Shown here in pieces: positions 26,212-33,557 of a stretch of DNA of 64,000 nucleotides. Positions within the stretch are counted from its first letter, which is position 1. Each line of letters begins with the position of its first letter. The notes below the pieces were generated by a model that was given only the letters and a program-made list of their open reading frames with translations, did no database searches and was not told the origin of the DNA. The stretch comes from VRUE01 sp963702575 (GTDB lineage: Bacteria > Actinomycetota > Thermoleophilia > Solirubrobacterales > 70-9). The DNA lies in NCBI GenBank assembly GCA_963702575.1, contig CAVPCU010000005.1:1-64000 (forward strand), read 5' to 3'. The translations under genes and the position numbers were made by a program.

Positions 26212-26448
26212 ATGAGCCGCCTTCTCTCCGTCTCCCTTCCCGACGACCTCGCCGAGGAGACCGACGCCCTGGCTCAGAGCCTGGGCAAGACGCGCAGCGA
26301 GGTCGTCCGCGACGCCCTGCGCCGCCAAGTACAGATCGAGCGCTTCGTCGCCCTGCAGCGTTACGGGCGCGGGCGCGCCGAGGCCCTCGGGGTCGGGCCC
26401 GATGACTCAGAGGCGCTGATCGACGAGATGCGATCCGGGCGCAGCTGA
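26212..26448 (+). CDS. Ribbon-helix-helix antitoxin
   Basis: 78-aa CopG/RHH protein: the DNA-contacting strand RLLSVSLPDDLAEE and the helix TRSEVVRDALRRQV are typical. The C-terminal half (DDSEALIDEMRSG) should wrap the PIN toxin. ATG at 26212 lies in ATATGA with a short AT-rich leader (ttagatatgatgtcttcat) that could hold promoter and operator. The stop TGA is shared with the putative CTG start of the toxin. Confidence 0.85.
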   Translation: MSRLLSVSLPDDLAEETDALAQSLGKTRSEVVRDALRRQVQIERFVALQRYGRGRAEALGVGPDDSEALIDEMRSGRS

Positions 26449-26858
26449 TCCTGCGCGTCCTCTGCGACACCAACGTCCTCGTCTCCGCCTTCATCGCGGC
26501 CGGCCCGCCGAGCCGGGTGATCGAGGAGGCGATTGACGGCCACCTGGAGCTCGTCCTGGCGCAACCGGTGATGGTGGAGCTCGAGCGGATCCTCACCGGG
26601 AAGCTCGGCTTCGAGCCGAAGCGCTGGCGAGAGGTCGAGGAGCTCCTCCTCGACCTGGCGGTCGAACTGGCTCCGGCGGTCTCGCCCGAGGCCGTGACCG
26701 GCGACCCCGACGACGACCTGATCCTCGCCTGCGCGATCGAGGCGGGTGTCGATGCCCTCGTCTCGGGCGATCGCCGCCACCTGCTCCCCGTCGGCGAGCA
26801 CCGCGGGGTTCGAGTGATTACCCCTCAGGCGCTACTCGCGGAGCTGCGTCAGGCGTAG
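26445..26858 (+). CDS. PIN-domain toxin (VapC-like, PIN_3 type)
   Basis: About 137 aa RNase-fold toxin. Acidic residues are in place: D in CDTNVLVSAF, E in VMVELERIL, D in GDPDDDLILACA and D in VSGDRRHLLP. Coding clearly begins before the first ATG-like codon, at ILRVLCDTN. The only plausible start is CTG at 26445, which overlaps the antitoxin stop as CTGA in the manner of the common ATGA coupling. Cleavage target is unknown. Confidence 0.85.
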   Translation: MILRVLCDTNVLVSAFIAAGPPSRVIEEAIDGHLELVLAQPVMVELERILTGKLGFEPKRWREVEELLLDLAVELAPAVSPEAVTGDPDDDLILACAIEAGVDALVSGDRRHLLPVGEHRGVRVITPQALLAELRQA

Positions 26859-27076
26859 CGTGATCCCAGCGGTGCCCTCGCGTCGGGAGCGTCCAACCTC
26901 TCGAAGACGGCTACGACAATCTCAGTGGCCCGGACCCGCCTCGCGCCCGTGCGAGCCGCCGCCGCAGTAGTCGAAGCCCGGCCCGTCTGCAGCTCATCGT
27001 CGCCGGCCCGCCGTGGCAGCCGTGGTCGCCGGTGTTCGCACGGCAGATGTCGTTCCCGGTCCGCCCGAGGTCAGAC

Positions 27077-27532
27077 TCAGCGATGCCCGCGTATGCGCAC
27101 CGTCTTTACATCGCAGCTCTGCCCGGTTTCTCCCACCTCGAGCGGGCCCTGGATGCAAACCTCGATCTGCGCATGCGAACCCCGCTTGAACCGCGGGTAC
27201 GTCGCGCAACCCGTTCGGGGAAAGCAGTCGAGGCCGTATCGGCGCGGGAAACGGAACCGAACTCTTGCCACGCCCGCCGGATCGCTTTTCCAGGAGCCCT
27301 TGACCCCGACGCCACAGCAGTTCCCGCCGACGAAGGCGCTGGGTTGGACGGTGACGCTCAGCCTGCGGCCGGCGCTGAGGCCACGCGCCCAAAACGCGAC
27401 CTTCGTCCCAGGGCGAACGGACCTCGGTCCTTGCAGCGACCCGAAGGGGACGTTGGCCTGGGACGGTGCGGCGATCACGAACACGAAGATCACGAAGACC
27501 GCGAGTGAACCGGCGTGTGCGCTAGGTCTCAA
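27077..27532 (-). CDS. Small secreted protein
   Basis: 151 aa with a signal peptide (GSLAVFVIFVFVIAAPSQA, cleavage about residue 27). The mature part is basic with paired cysteines (GGNCCGVGV, GLDCFPRTGCATY, VCIQG, QSCDVKTV), giving likely disulfides, and contains an immunoglobulin-like strand pattern (PGTKVAFWARGLSAGRRLSV). No family recognised. The 218 nt on its right-hand neighbour side (26859-27076) show no gene. Confidence 0.7.
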   Translation of the reverse strand: MRPSAHAGSLAVFVIFVFVIAAPSQANVPFGSLQGPRSVRPGTKVAFWARGLSAGRRLSVTVQPSAFVGGNCCGVGVKGSWKSDPAGVARVRFRFPRRYGLDCFPRTGCATYPRFKRGSHAQIEVCIQGPLEVGETGQSCDVKTVRIRGHR

Positions 27533-27701
27533 TCCGTCTCAGCTCCCTTGGCTTGGAAGACAGTGTGCCACGTAGGGTTGCTCACCCCGGCGTGCCTGCT
27601 GCCCGAGGCCACCCTCGCGGGACTGTCGACGATCAGTATCCAGTTGACTCAGGACTTCTTGTATGAAAGGTTGCATTATGCACCGGACGACGGGAGGATT
27701 C

Positions 27702-28028
27702 ATGCGACTTCAGGATCTGTCGAACCTAGACAAAGCTTGGCTTTTCAGCCTCACCTTGCCGTGGGGAAAGCTCTACGGCAAGGTAAAAATCGATATGGGC
27801 ACCGGAGACATCTTCTGGTCGGATGAGTCGGCACGTGAATGGTTCGAGGCTGAACGTGCCAGACGAGACGGGGCTGAGCGACCAATTCCCGCCCCACCTC
27901 AGCCATCCGGGCCCGAGCTCGAACTCCGGCGGAAACTAGCTGAAGTCGAAGCGAGCAACATTCTCACCCCCGCGGAGAAGGCCGAGATTCGAGCCCGCAT
28001 CATCCACGAATATTACGGAGGCGTTTAG
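27702..28028 (+). CDS. Hypothetical protein with SHOCT-like C-terminus
   Basis: 108 aa from ATG 27702, chosen because GGGAGG sits 5 nt upstream; upstream ATGs at 27663 and 27678 lack this. The N-terminal part (LDKAWLFSLTLPWGKLYGKV) is hydrophobic-aromatic. The end, ELRRKLAEVEASNILTPAEK followed by AEIRARII, resembles the short C-terminal oligomerisation SHOCT motif. No further assignment. Confidence 0.65.
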   Translation: MRLQDLSNLDKAWLFSLTLPWGKLYGKVKIDMGTGDIFWSDESAREWFEAERARRDGAERPIPAPPQPSGPELELRRKLAEVEASNILTPAEKAEIRARIIHEYYGGV

Positions 28029-28055
28029 GTCCCAGCTGGCGGGGACAGCTCAGTC

Positions 28056-28682
28056 ATGCCACCCGCAGGGAAGGGTTCGCATCGCGGTCGGACATTCGCC
28101 ATGGCGGGCGCGCTGGTGCTCGCCCTTCTCGGTCCCTCTCCCGCTTCGGCCGAGCCGAACGACACGATGGCGACGGCCCAGGGGCCGATGACGGGTTCCT
28201 TCATCGGCGCGATCGACACCGAGAACGATGTCGACTGGTACTTCGTGTACGCGCGTGATTCGACCCAGCTCGACGTTGCTCTCGCCGGGCTCGGCCCGGA
28301 AGAAAGCTGCCAGAACTGGAACGTCATGCTTAGGGATTCCGACGGACACGAACTCTCCTCGACGCGCGCCAACTTCAACGAGGTCGACCACATCCGCTAC
28401 ACGCTGTCCAAGGCCGGCAAGTATTACCTCGAAGTCTCGGGGTTCTTCTGCGAAGCTCCGGGGAGCTATCGCATCGACCTCGCTGCATCTCCGCCGCTGT
28501 TAACCAGCCCACCTCCTGTGCCAATGGCGCCTTCGCCTGAATCCCCGCAGGCTTGTCGCCAGGCCGAGCGGCGAGTTAGGAACCTGCGCCAACGCCTTCA
28601 GCACGCTACGAGCCGCCAGCAGCGCCACCGGCTGACGAGTGCGCTACGTCATGCCCGCAGTGCCGCAGCACGCCTCTGCTGA
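28056..28682 (+). CDS. Secreted PPC-like domain protein
   Basis: 208 aa. The signal peptide is AMAGALVLALLGPSPASA. The mature region EPNDTMATAQGPMTGSFIGA, then DVDWYFVYA, LRDSDGHELSS and GKYYLEVSGFFC, matches the bacterial pre-peptidase C-terminal (PPC) beta-sandwich that often accompanies secreted enzymes. Here no enzyme is attached; a Pro-rich spacer leads to a basic C-terminal tail (RNLRQRLQHATSRQQRHR). Likely a cell-surface or secreted binding protein. Confidence 0.75.
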   Translation: MPPAGKGSHRGRTFAMAGALVLALLGPSPASAEPNDTMATAQGPMTGSFIGAIDTENDVDWYFVYARDSTQLDVALAGLGPEESCQNWNVMLRDSDGHELSSTRANFNEVDHIRYTLSKAGKYYLEVSGFFCEAPGSYRIDLAASPPLLTSPPPVPMAPSPESPQACRQAERRVRNLRQRLQHATSRQQRHRLTSALRHARSAAARLC

Positions 28683-28786
28683 TTCGATTCACCACGTTCG
28701 GCGCCTCTCCGGACGCTGCAGCTGCTCGAGTGCCGCCTCCTGATCCCCTCGCCCGTCAATCACTGCCTTCCACACCCCACTTAGGC

Positions 28787-28870
28787 AGGCTGAAGCCTCC
28801 CAGTCGAGCGGTTCCCGAGCGACCACCCGATCCCCGCGGTCGGCTCGTCGACGGTGAGCTCGAGAAGCGC
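28787..28870 (-). pseudogene. Remnant of a fourth XRE-regulator copy
   Basis: The minus strand here aligns closely with the 3' end of the second XRE gene (29340-29400): both share the block aggctgaagcctcccag and a GATCGxGTGGTCGC-like stretch. Frame is broken and only the C-terminal portion survives, immediately downstream of the third XRE gene, so it is a decayed paralogue. Confidence 0.6.
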
Positions 28871-28875
28871 CGACG

Positions 28876-29280
28876 CTAAACATCGCCCTCTCCCCGCCGC
28901 TCCAGCTCTTCGCGCTCTTCGCGGATCAGCTCGGCGACGTCGACGGCCTCGGCCTGGGAGGCGCGCAGGGCCGCGGCGCGGCGCATCGTCTCCCTGTGGC
29001 GCTCGACCCGCGAGGCGAGGAGGAACGCTCCCGATCCGCGGCCGTCGGGCACCCAGGCGATGCCGGCAAGCAGCCTGGCGAGGGGCATCTCGAGCGCGCC
29101 GGCCAACCTCAGCGCGGTCTCGACGCGCGGGACCCGCTCGCCGCGCTCGAGCGCGCCTATGGCGCTGCGGTGGACGCCCGCCCGACTCGCCAGCTCCCGC
29201 TGGCTGAGGCGGGCGCACCGGCGGGCGAGCCGCAGGTTGTGGCCGAGGTGCGCGGAGAGCGATGCCGCGCCGCTAGGCAT
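28876..29280 (-). CDS. XRE-family regulator, third in tandem array
   Basis: 134 aa. The N-terminal helix-turn-helix is LGHNLRLARRCARLSQREL followed by ASRAGVHRSAIGALERGERV. An extended C-terminal helix (VDVAELIREEREELERRG) is unlike its two paralogues. ATG at 29280 overlaps the stop of the preceding XRE gene by 8 nt (ATGCCTAG). Fourth gene of a four-gene overlapping unit. Confidence 0.8.
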   Translation of the reverse strand: MPSGAASLSAHLGHNLRLARRCARLSQRELASRAGVHRSAIGALERGERVPRVETALRLAGALEMPLARLLAGIAWVPDGRGSGAFLLASRVERHRETMRRAAALRASQAEAVDVAELIREEREELERRGEGDV

Positions 29281-29608
29281 CGGGGGCGCCTTCAGACCGC
29301 GCGCTGCCAAGGGAATCAACCGGCGCCCTGTTTGGGCCGACCGGAAGGCTGAAGCCTCCCAGCCGCACGCTCCCCGGCGACCACTCGATCCCCTCGACCA
29401 GCTGCGCGAGCTCTACTTCGAGCGCGCCGGCGAGCTTGATCGCGGTGTCGATCCGCGGCAGGCGCGTCCCCCGCTCCAAGAGGCTGACCTCGGTGCGGTG
29501 CAGCGACGCGCGCACGCCGAGCTCTTCCTGGGAGAGGGCAGCCCGCCTGCGCTCGCGGGCGAGGTTCTCGCCGAAGCGCTCGGCGATCGACGCCGCCGGG
29601 CTAGGCAT
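29273..29608 (-). CDS. XRE-family regulator, second in tandem array
   Basis: 111 aa. The HTH is FGENLARERRRAALSQEEL followed by GVRASLHRTEVSLLERGTRL, then AIKLAGALEVELAQLVEGI and a short conserved tail EWSPGSVRLGGFSLP. ATG at 29608 overlaps the previous gene's stop through ATGCCTAG. It closely resembles the first copy, so the array arose by duplication. Confidence 0.8.
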   Translation of the reverse strand: MPSPAASIAERFGENLARERRRAALSQEELGVRASLHRTEVSLLERGTRLPRIDTAIKLAGALEVELAQLVEGIEWSPGSVRLGGFSLPVGPNRAPVDSLGSARSEGAPDA

Positions 29609-29888
29609 CGGCCTTCCCTCCCTCCTCGGGCTCGCCAGAGAGGGCAAAGCCGCCGGGGCGGAGCCTGCCCGGCCGCCAGGAGATGCCCTCGGTGAGCCGC
29701 TCCAGGCCGACCTCGACGGCGCCGGCGAGCTTCAGCGCGGTGTCGATCCGCGGGGTGCGCTCGCCGCGCTCGAGCAGGCCGACCTCGGTGCGGTGAAGCG
29801 AGGCGCGGATGCCGACCTCTTCGTGGGAGAGGCCGGCCTCCCGACGGACGGCGCGCAGGTTCTCGCCGAAGCGCTTGGCGACGTCCAT
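29601..29888 (-). CDS. XRE-family regulator, first in tandem array
   Basis: 95 aa. The HTH is FGENLRAVRREAGLSHEEV followed by GIRASLHRTEVGLLERGERT, and the tail ISWRPGRLRPGGFALSGE parallels the second copy. The ATG at 29888 shares one base with the stop of the upstream winged-helix gene (TGATG). No partner toxin is visible, so the set reads as a regulator cascade. Confidence 0.8.
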   Translation of the reverse strand: MDVAKRFGENLRAVRREAGLSHEEVGIRASLHRTEVGLLERGERTPRIDTALKLAGAVEVGLERLTEGISWRPGRLRPGGFALSGEPEEGGKADA

Positions 29889-30181
29889 CAGCTCATCTCC
29901 AGGGCGTCGAAGCGAAGCGTGGCGAGGGTGGGCGAGACGTGACCGCCGCGGGTCTCCAGCAGCCCGGCGAGGGCGAGGTCGCGCAGCGCCCGGGCGAAGG
30001 CGTCAGCCTGCTTGGCGTCGGCGCCCTCGCCGGCGATCGCCTTGCCGAGGGCGACGACCGTGAGCCGCTTCGGATGGCGGTCGAGGACGAGAGAGAGGAG
30101 CGCGCGCTGGAGCTTGCGGTCCTCGGCGGTGAGGGTGGACGGATCGCGATCCTCGCGATCCGTAGGGTTGGGACAGGGCAT
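29888..30181 (-). CDS. Small winged-helix-like protein heading the XRE array
   Basis: 97 aa. LQRALLSLVLDRHPKRLTV, then VALGKAIAGEGADA and FARALRDLALAGLLETRGG form the helix-strand layout of a winged helix. It resembles the 30676-30900 protein in layout (LVEVVEQHPLRLTIGELAG) and in its acidic leader (DREDRDP). It is the first gene of the unit that continues into three XRE genes. Target unknown. Confidence 0.65.
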   Translation of the reverse strand: MPCPNPTDREDRDPSTLTAEDRKLQRALLSLVLDRHPKRLTVVALGKAIAGEGADAKQADAFARALRDLALAGLLETRGGHVSPTLATLRFDALEMS

Positions 30182-30428
30182 GGGAGCTCATACCTCCTGT
30201 GTCTCAGGCGGCCCGTCGTGTGCAACCACGTCGGGTCGCCGCTTTCTGAGGCCGGCACGTCGATACCGTTCCCGCTGCGGCCGGCCTTGCGTCAGCTATG
30301 CCGGTCGCCACGGGGCCGGCGTCACCAGCGCGCGGCCCCACTTATGTCTGCGCAAAAGGCTAGCAGACATCAAGCACATGTATTTAGCAGGTGTGAGGAG
30401 GCTCTACTTCTGAAAACGTGTCGGCCAG

Positions 30429-30665
30429 ATGCGGCATTCAGAGCGACCCCAGCCTGCTCTGGGAGAAGCGATCCGGCGGCTGCGCGAGAAGCGTGGTTCC
30501 ACCCAGGAGGAGCTTGCCGTCAGTGCCGGGGTCGCCGGCCCCACGATCTCGCTTATCGAGCGCGGCCATGCCAACCCGACTTGGGCGACCTTGCGGGACA
30601 TTGCCGCGGCCCTTGGCGTGTCGATGGTCGAGCTGGCGAAGGCGGCGGAGAAGCTGGAAGGCTAA
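30429..30665 (+). CDS. Compact XRE-family regulator
   Basis: 78 aa, essentially one HTH domain: LGEAIRRLREKRGSTQEEL, AVSAGVAGPTISLIERGHAN and LRDIAAALGVSMVELAKA. It is divergent from the XRE array and convergent with the 30676 winged-helix gene, and more like canonical SinR/HTH_3 proteins than the array members. Confidence 0.85.
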   Translation: MRHSERPQPALGEAIRRLREKRGSTQEELAVSAGVAGPTISLIERGHANPTWATLRDIAAALGVSMVELAKAAEKLEG

Positions 30666-30675
30666 ACGCGCCGAC

Positions 30676-30900
30676 CTAACGCGCCGAGAGGAGTTGGTAG
30701 ACGCGAATCGCGGCCTGTGTTGGCTCGACGAGTTCGTCTTCGTTTCGGTAGCGCACCAGGGTCGCTCGCCGCAGGTCGCGGATCGCAGCCCTCGCAGTCT
30801 CCACCTCAGTCACGTCGTCGGGGTCGGCGACGATCCGCCCGGCGAGTTCGCCGATCGTCAGACGTAGCGGGTGCTGCTCGACCACCTCAACGAGGATCAC
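30676..30900 (-). CDS. Small winged-helix-like protein
   Basis: 74 aa from GTG 30900: ILVEVVEQHPLRLTIGELA, VETARAAIRDLRRATLVRYR and the end ELVEPTQAAIRVYQLLSAR. In-frame coding character (TPTRYNPEIVAQ) extends upstream of the GTG to about 30960 without a usable start, so the N-terminus may be longer. A truncated relative lies at 32981-33079. Function unknown; probably DNA-binding. Confidence 0.65.
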   Translation of the reverse strand: MILVEVVEQHPLRLTIGELAGRIVADPDDVTEVETARAAIRDLRRATLVRYRNEDELVEPTQAAIRVYQLLSAR

Positions 30901-31044
30901 CTGCGCGACGATCTCGGGGTTGTATCGGGTCGGAGTGCCCGCCTCCTCTCGATCGTCACGATCACAGAGGCGCTGGGCAGTCCGCGATTGCTCCGAGGTT
31001 GGGAGGTAATTCGGCCGGGTCGCCCTGCCGATAGAAGACTGTGC

Positions 31045-31077
31045 GACTCCCCCGGCCGGTGCGCGGCCAGGGGAGTC
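31045..31077. terminator. GC-rich hairpin
   Basis: GACTCCCCCGGCC (31045-31057) and GGCCAGGGGAGTC (31065-31077) form a 13-bp stem with one mismatch and a 7-nt loop. On the minus strand it follows the tiny reading frame at 31149-31090 by about 12 nt. No U-tract, so attenuator or processing signal is as likely as termination. Confidence 0.45.
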
Positions 31078-31089
31078 GGGTTCGCTGGA

Positions 31090-31149
31090 TCAGCCAGCCT
31101 TTGAGATTGCGACCAGCGGCGTTGCCGGCGCGGTGGATACGACCTTCAT
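31090..31149 (-). CDS. Possible 19-residue peptide ORF with strong RBS
   Basis: ATG at 31149 is preceded by GGGAGGTGAGGAC, one of the best Shine-Dalgarno sequences in the window. The frame reads MKVVSTAPATPLVAISKAG and stops. A second frame from about 31155 (GRNLKGWLIQRTRLPWPR, then GSRTVFYRQGDPAELPPNLG) also looks coding to about 30960 but has no start, so a frameshifted longer gene is the alternative explanation. Confidence 0.35.
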   Translation of the reverse strand: MKVVSTAPATPLVAISKAG

Positions 31150-31294
31150 GTCCTCACCTCCCTTCCTCTTTTGCTAAAGAAATTCAGACTAAAGGGGTTG
31201 AGAAAGGAAAGTTTGGGAACTCTGTTGGTCTGTCTTGGAAAAGCCTCTAGACTCCGGGGCATTCGGCAGGGCCAAAGCAGTCGAGAGGAATTGC

Positions 31295-32539
31295 GTGGCG
31301 GCGGAAATCTGGACGGGACTGAGATCGCGAGCGGAGCGCCTGCGCCGCCTGTCGGTCGTGTTCGCGACCGAGCTTCGCCTGAGGATCGCCATCGAACTCT
31401 ACGGTCGCGAAATGAGCGCGGAACAGTTCCGCAAAGAGTTGGCCCCGGAGGAGTCAATTGGGCGAGTCGATTACAGCTTTCGTGAGCTGGATCGGCACGG
31501 CTGGCTGAGGCGCATCCGCAGTGAAGGTCCCGGCGGCAGACACCGCGGCACGGAAGAGCACTTCTACAGATCCACCGCGCTTCCGTTCATCGATATGGAG
31601 ACCTGGGCGACGCTCCCCTACTCCATCCGGTCCGCGTTTAGCTGGAACATCTTGACTTCGACTGCGGGACGCCTGCGTGCGGCGATGGAAACCGAGCCCT
31701 TCCCCGGTCGCCCTGATCGTCACCTCACCGTCACGACCCTGCTCCTCGATGAGGAGGGCCGGCAGCGCGTAACGGAAAAGGTCGCCGAGAAGTTCGCCAA
31801 CCAGTATGAGGCGCAGGAGGACGCCAGGCGTCGCCTCGCGCGCTCCAAGGAGCAGCCGATCAGGGCCAACACCGTCCTGATCTCGTTTCAGACGGCGAGA
31901 GGCACGGGAGTCGGGGTCGGCCCCAGCCTGATCGAACGGGACGAGCCGCTGGTCCCGTTCCCGACCCGCGTCTCCAAAGTCTTCGAGGACGAGGTGTGCA
32001 TCCAGATCATTGAAGAGGCGAACTTGCGCGAGGTGAGCGCCCCGTCTTTCTACGCCAAGTACGGCATCGACACCGTCGATGGAATCCGCCGCCGGATCAA
32101 GATGCTCGCGGAAATCGGCTGGCTCGCTGAGGTCGATAAGAGGACCGTGGGCAAACGGCGCGGACCCCGTGAGCGCTTCTACAGAGCGAGCGGCCCGGCA
32201 ATCCTCAAGGAAACCGGGCCGTGGGCGAACGTACCGGACTCGCTCAAGGCCACCACCGGCTGGAGCACCTTTGAGCGGCTGACGAAGATGATCAAAGACG
32301 CGATGGTGGCGGGCACCTTTGACGGCCGGATCGACCGCTGTCTCGCTTGGTCGATTCTCAGCTTGGATCAACGGAGTTGGGAGAGGATCATCGCGGAAGA
32401 CCGCGCGTTGCACGCCTTCGTCCTCGAAGAGGAGGCGCAAGCAAAGGCCCGCATGGAAGCCTCGGGGGAGAAAGCATTGGAAATGGCCGTCACTCTCGGA
32501 GCATTCGAGTCGCCGATGGATGCAATCAAGCGACCGTAG
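31295..32539 (+). CDS. Duplicated winged-helix regulator-like protein
   Basis: 414 aa from GTG 31295, which has AGAGGA 7 nt upstream. The protein is an internal duplication: the first half has a winged helix (FATELRLRIAIELYGREMSA) leading to RGTEEHFYRSTALPFIDMET; the second repeats it as EVCIQIIEEANLREVSAP leading to RGPRERFYRASGPAILKETG. Each half ends in a helical segment about RLRAAMETEPFPGR and IKDAMVAGTFDGR. ArsR-like DNA binding is inferred from fold pattern only. Confidence 0.75.
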   Translation: MAAEIWTGLRSRAERLRRLSVVFATELRLRIAIELYGREMSAEQFRKELAPEESIGRVDYSFRELDRHGWLRRIRSEGPGGRHRGTEEHFYRSTALPFIDMETWATLPYSIRSAFSWNILTSTAGRLRAAMETEPFPGRPDRHLTVTTLLLDEEGRQRVTEKVAEKFANQYEAQEDARRRLARSKEQPIRANTVLISFQTARGTGVGVGPSLIERDEPLVPFPTRVSKVFEDEVCIQIIEEANLREVSAPSFYAKYGIDTVDGIRRRIKMLAEIGWLAEVDKRTVGKRRGPRERFYRASGPAILKETGPWANVPDSLKATTGWSTFERLTKMIKDAMVAGTFDGRIDRCLAWSILSLDQRSWERIIAEDRALHAFVLEEEAQAKARMEASGEKALEMAVTLGAFESPMDAIKRP

Positions 32540-32686
32540 ACCATGTTTACCTCGACCGGCGGGCGTGCAATCGACGCCGTTGGATCGTAGGGTTAGTGAG
32601 GGCTGGGGCTGCCGTGTTCGTACTTGGGCCGTTCGCCTCCGAGCGGGCAAGGCCGGACTGGTGTCCTCGCCTCCCTAATAAACAGG

Positions 32687-32720
32687 GGGCCGGACGGGTC
32701 TGCTCTGTCCGTTCGGCCCT
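32687..32720 (+). terminator. Intrinsic terminator-like hairpin
   Basis: GGGCCGGACGG (32687-32697) and GTCCGTTCGGCCC (32707-32719) pair with one mismatch across a 9-nt loop, followed by CTTTGCTTCT. It lies 150 nt after the duplicated winged-helix gene and is the only good terminator candidate in that gap. Confidence 0.5.
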
Positions 32721-32765
32721 TTGCTTCTCCCCGGACCCCCATCTGAGCGCCGACGCTAAAAGGCC

Positions 32766-32984
32766 ATGGAGCGAAAGATTCACCTCAGTCGTGCCGCGTT
32801 GGAGCGGGCTAAGCAGATCATCCGGATCAAGGGCACTCTCTCGGCATCGGACGTTCACGCGATCTTGACCGCGGACGGTATTGATTGCCCCCCGGTAGAT
32901 GTCCTGGAAAGGAACATGGAGGCGTGGCGGCAGACGGGTATTTACGAGCGGCTCCGTGAGGAAACGCGGCCGGACGAAAACTGA
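32766..32984 (+). CDS. Small hypothetical protein
   Basis: 72 aa: an N-terminal basic helix (KIHLSRAALERAKQIIRIKG) followed by TLSASDVHAILTADGI and a C-terminal helix. A small DNA-binding fold is possible, nothing more. Its leader contains gcgccgacgctaaa, also present at 28867-28880. Confidence 0.5.
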   Translation: MERKIHLSRAALERAKQIIRIKGTLSASDVHAILTADGIDCPPVDVLERNMEAWRQTGIYERLREETRPDEN

Positions 32985-33079
32985 GGGCAGTGGTTGGCCT
33001 GTTCCGCTACCGCAACGACGAGGAGGTAGTGGAACCGACGCAGGCCGGCATCCGCGCTTTCGACCCCTTGACGCGCTGA
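32981..33079 (+). pseudogene. Truncated copy of the 30676 winged-helix gene
   Basis: The frame reads VGLFRYRNDEEVVEPTQAG and then IRAFDPLTR-stop, matching LVRYRNEDELVEPTQAA and IRVYQLLSAR-stop of the gene at 30676-30900. No start or N-terminal half remains, and the segment overlaps the end of the 72-aa gene. Confidence 0.65.
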
Positions 33080-33147
33080 CCTGGCCGCAGGGCGGCGACC
33101 CGCTCAGGTGACGTCGATTAGGACCTCGCGGCTACCGTGAACTGCCA

Positions 33148-33369
33148 GTGATCGGGATGGGGATGCGACGAGTGCGAGCGCCGGTCGAGGAGGGCGCCGA
33201 GATAGTCGTCGTCTGCGAAGACGACGACGGGCTCTACGCCGCCCGGCTGCGCTACTCGCCTGACGCCGCCAGCCTCCTCTTCCTCGCCGGCTTGAACTTC
33301 CACCGGGCTTGCTATGAGACGGCCCGCGTGAAGGAGCCGCCGCTGCCGCCGCTGGAGAGCTCCGACTAA
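33148..33369 (+). CDS. Small hypothetical protein
   Basis: 73 aa: MRRVRAPVEEGAEIVVVCED, DDGLYAARLRYSPDAASLLF. A strand-rich acidic N-terminus and no known motif. Coding is supported only by reading-frame quality; it could be spurious. Ends 188 nt before the sigma factor gene, in a gap that holds only GC-rich inverted repeats (CCGGCCGGCG around 33433 and 33504). Confidence 0.4.
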   Translation: MIGMGMRRVRAPVEEGAEIVVVCEDDDGLYAARLRYSPDAASLLFLAGLNFHRACYETARVKEPPLPPLESSD

Positions 33370-33557
33370 CCGCCTCGGCTATCGACCTCGCCCCTCCCTG
33401 GCTTTGGGCCGCGCAGCGTGGCACCGGCCGGCGCGCCCTGCAAGCCCCTGCGGGGCTCCAGCTTTGCTGGCCCTTCGCCTGCGGCTGCGGGTTCCGGGCA
33501 CGCCGGCCGGCGCTTCTACGCGGCCTCCGTCAAAGCCAGCGAGGAACGGAGGTCGAG

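Noticed and set aside
25705..26328. Open frames on both strands in the G-rich region
   Set aside because: Products are Arg/Gly/Pro low complexity, they cross the inverted repeat, and no ribosome-binding site or motif supports them.
28676..28786. Extra XRE gene upstream of 28787 on the minus strand
   Set aside because: Only the 3' end of a copy is recognisable; no HTH-coding part exists there.
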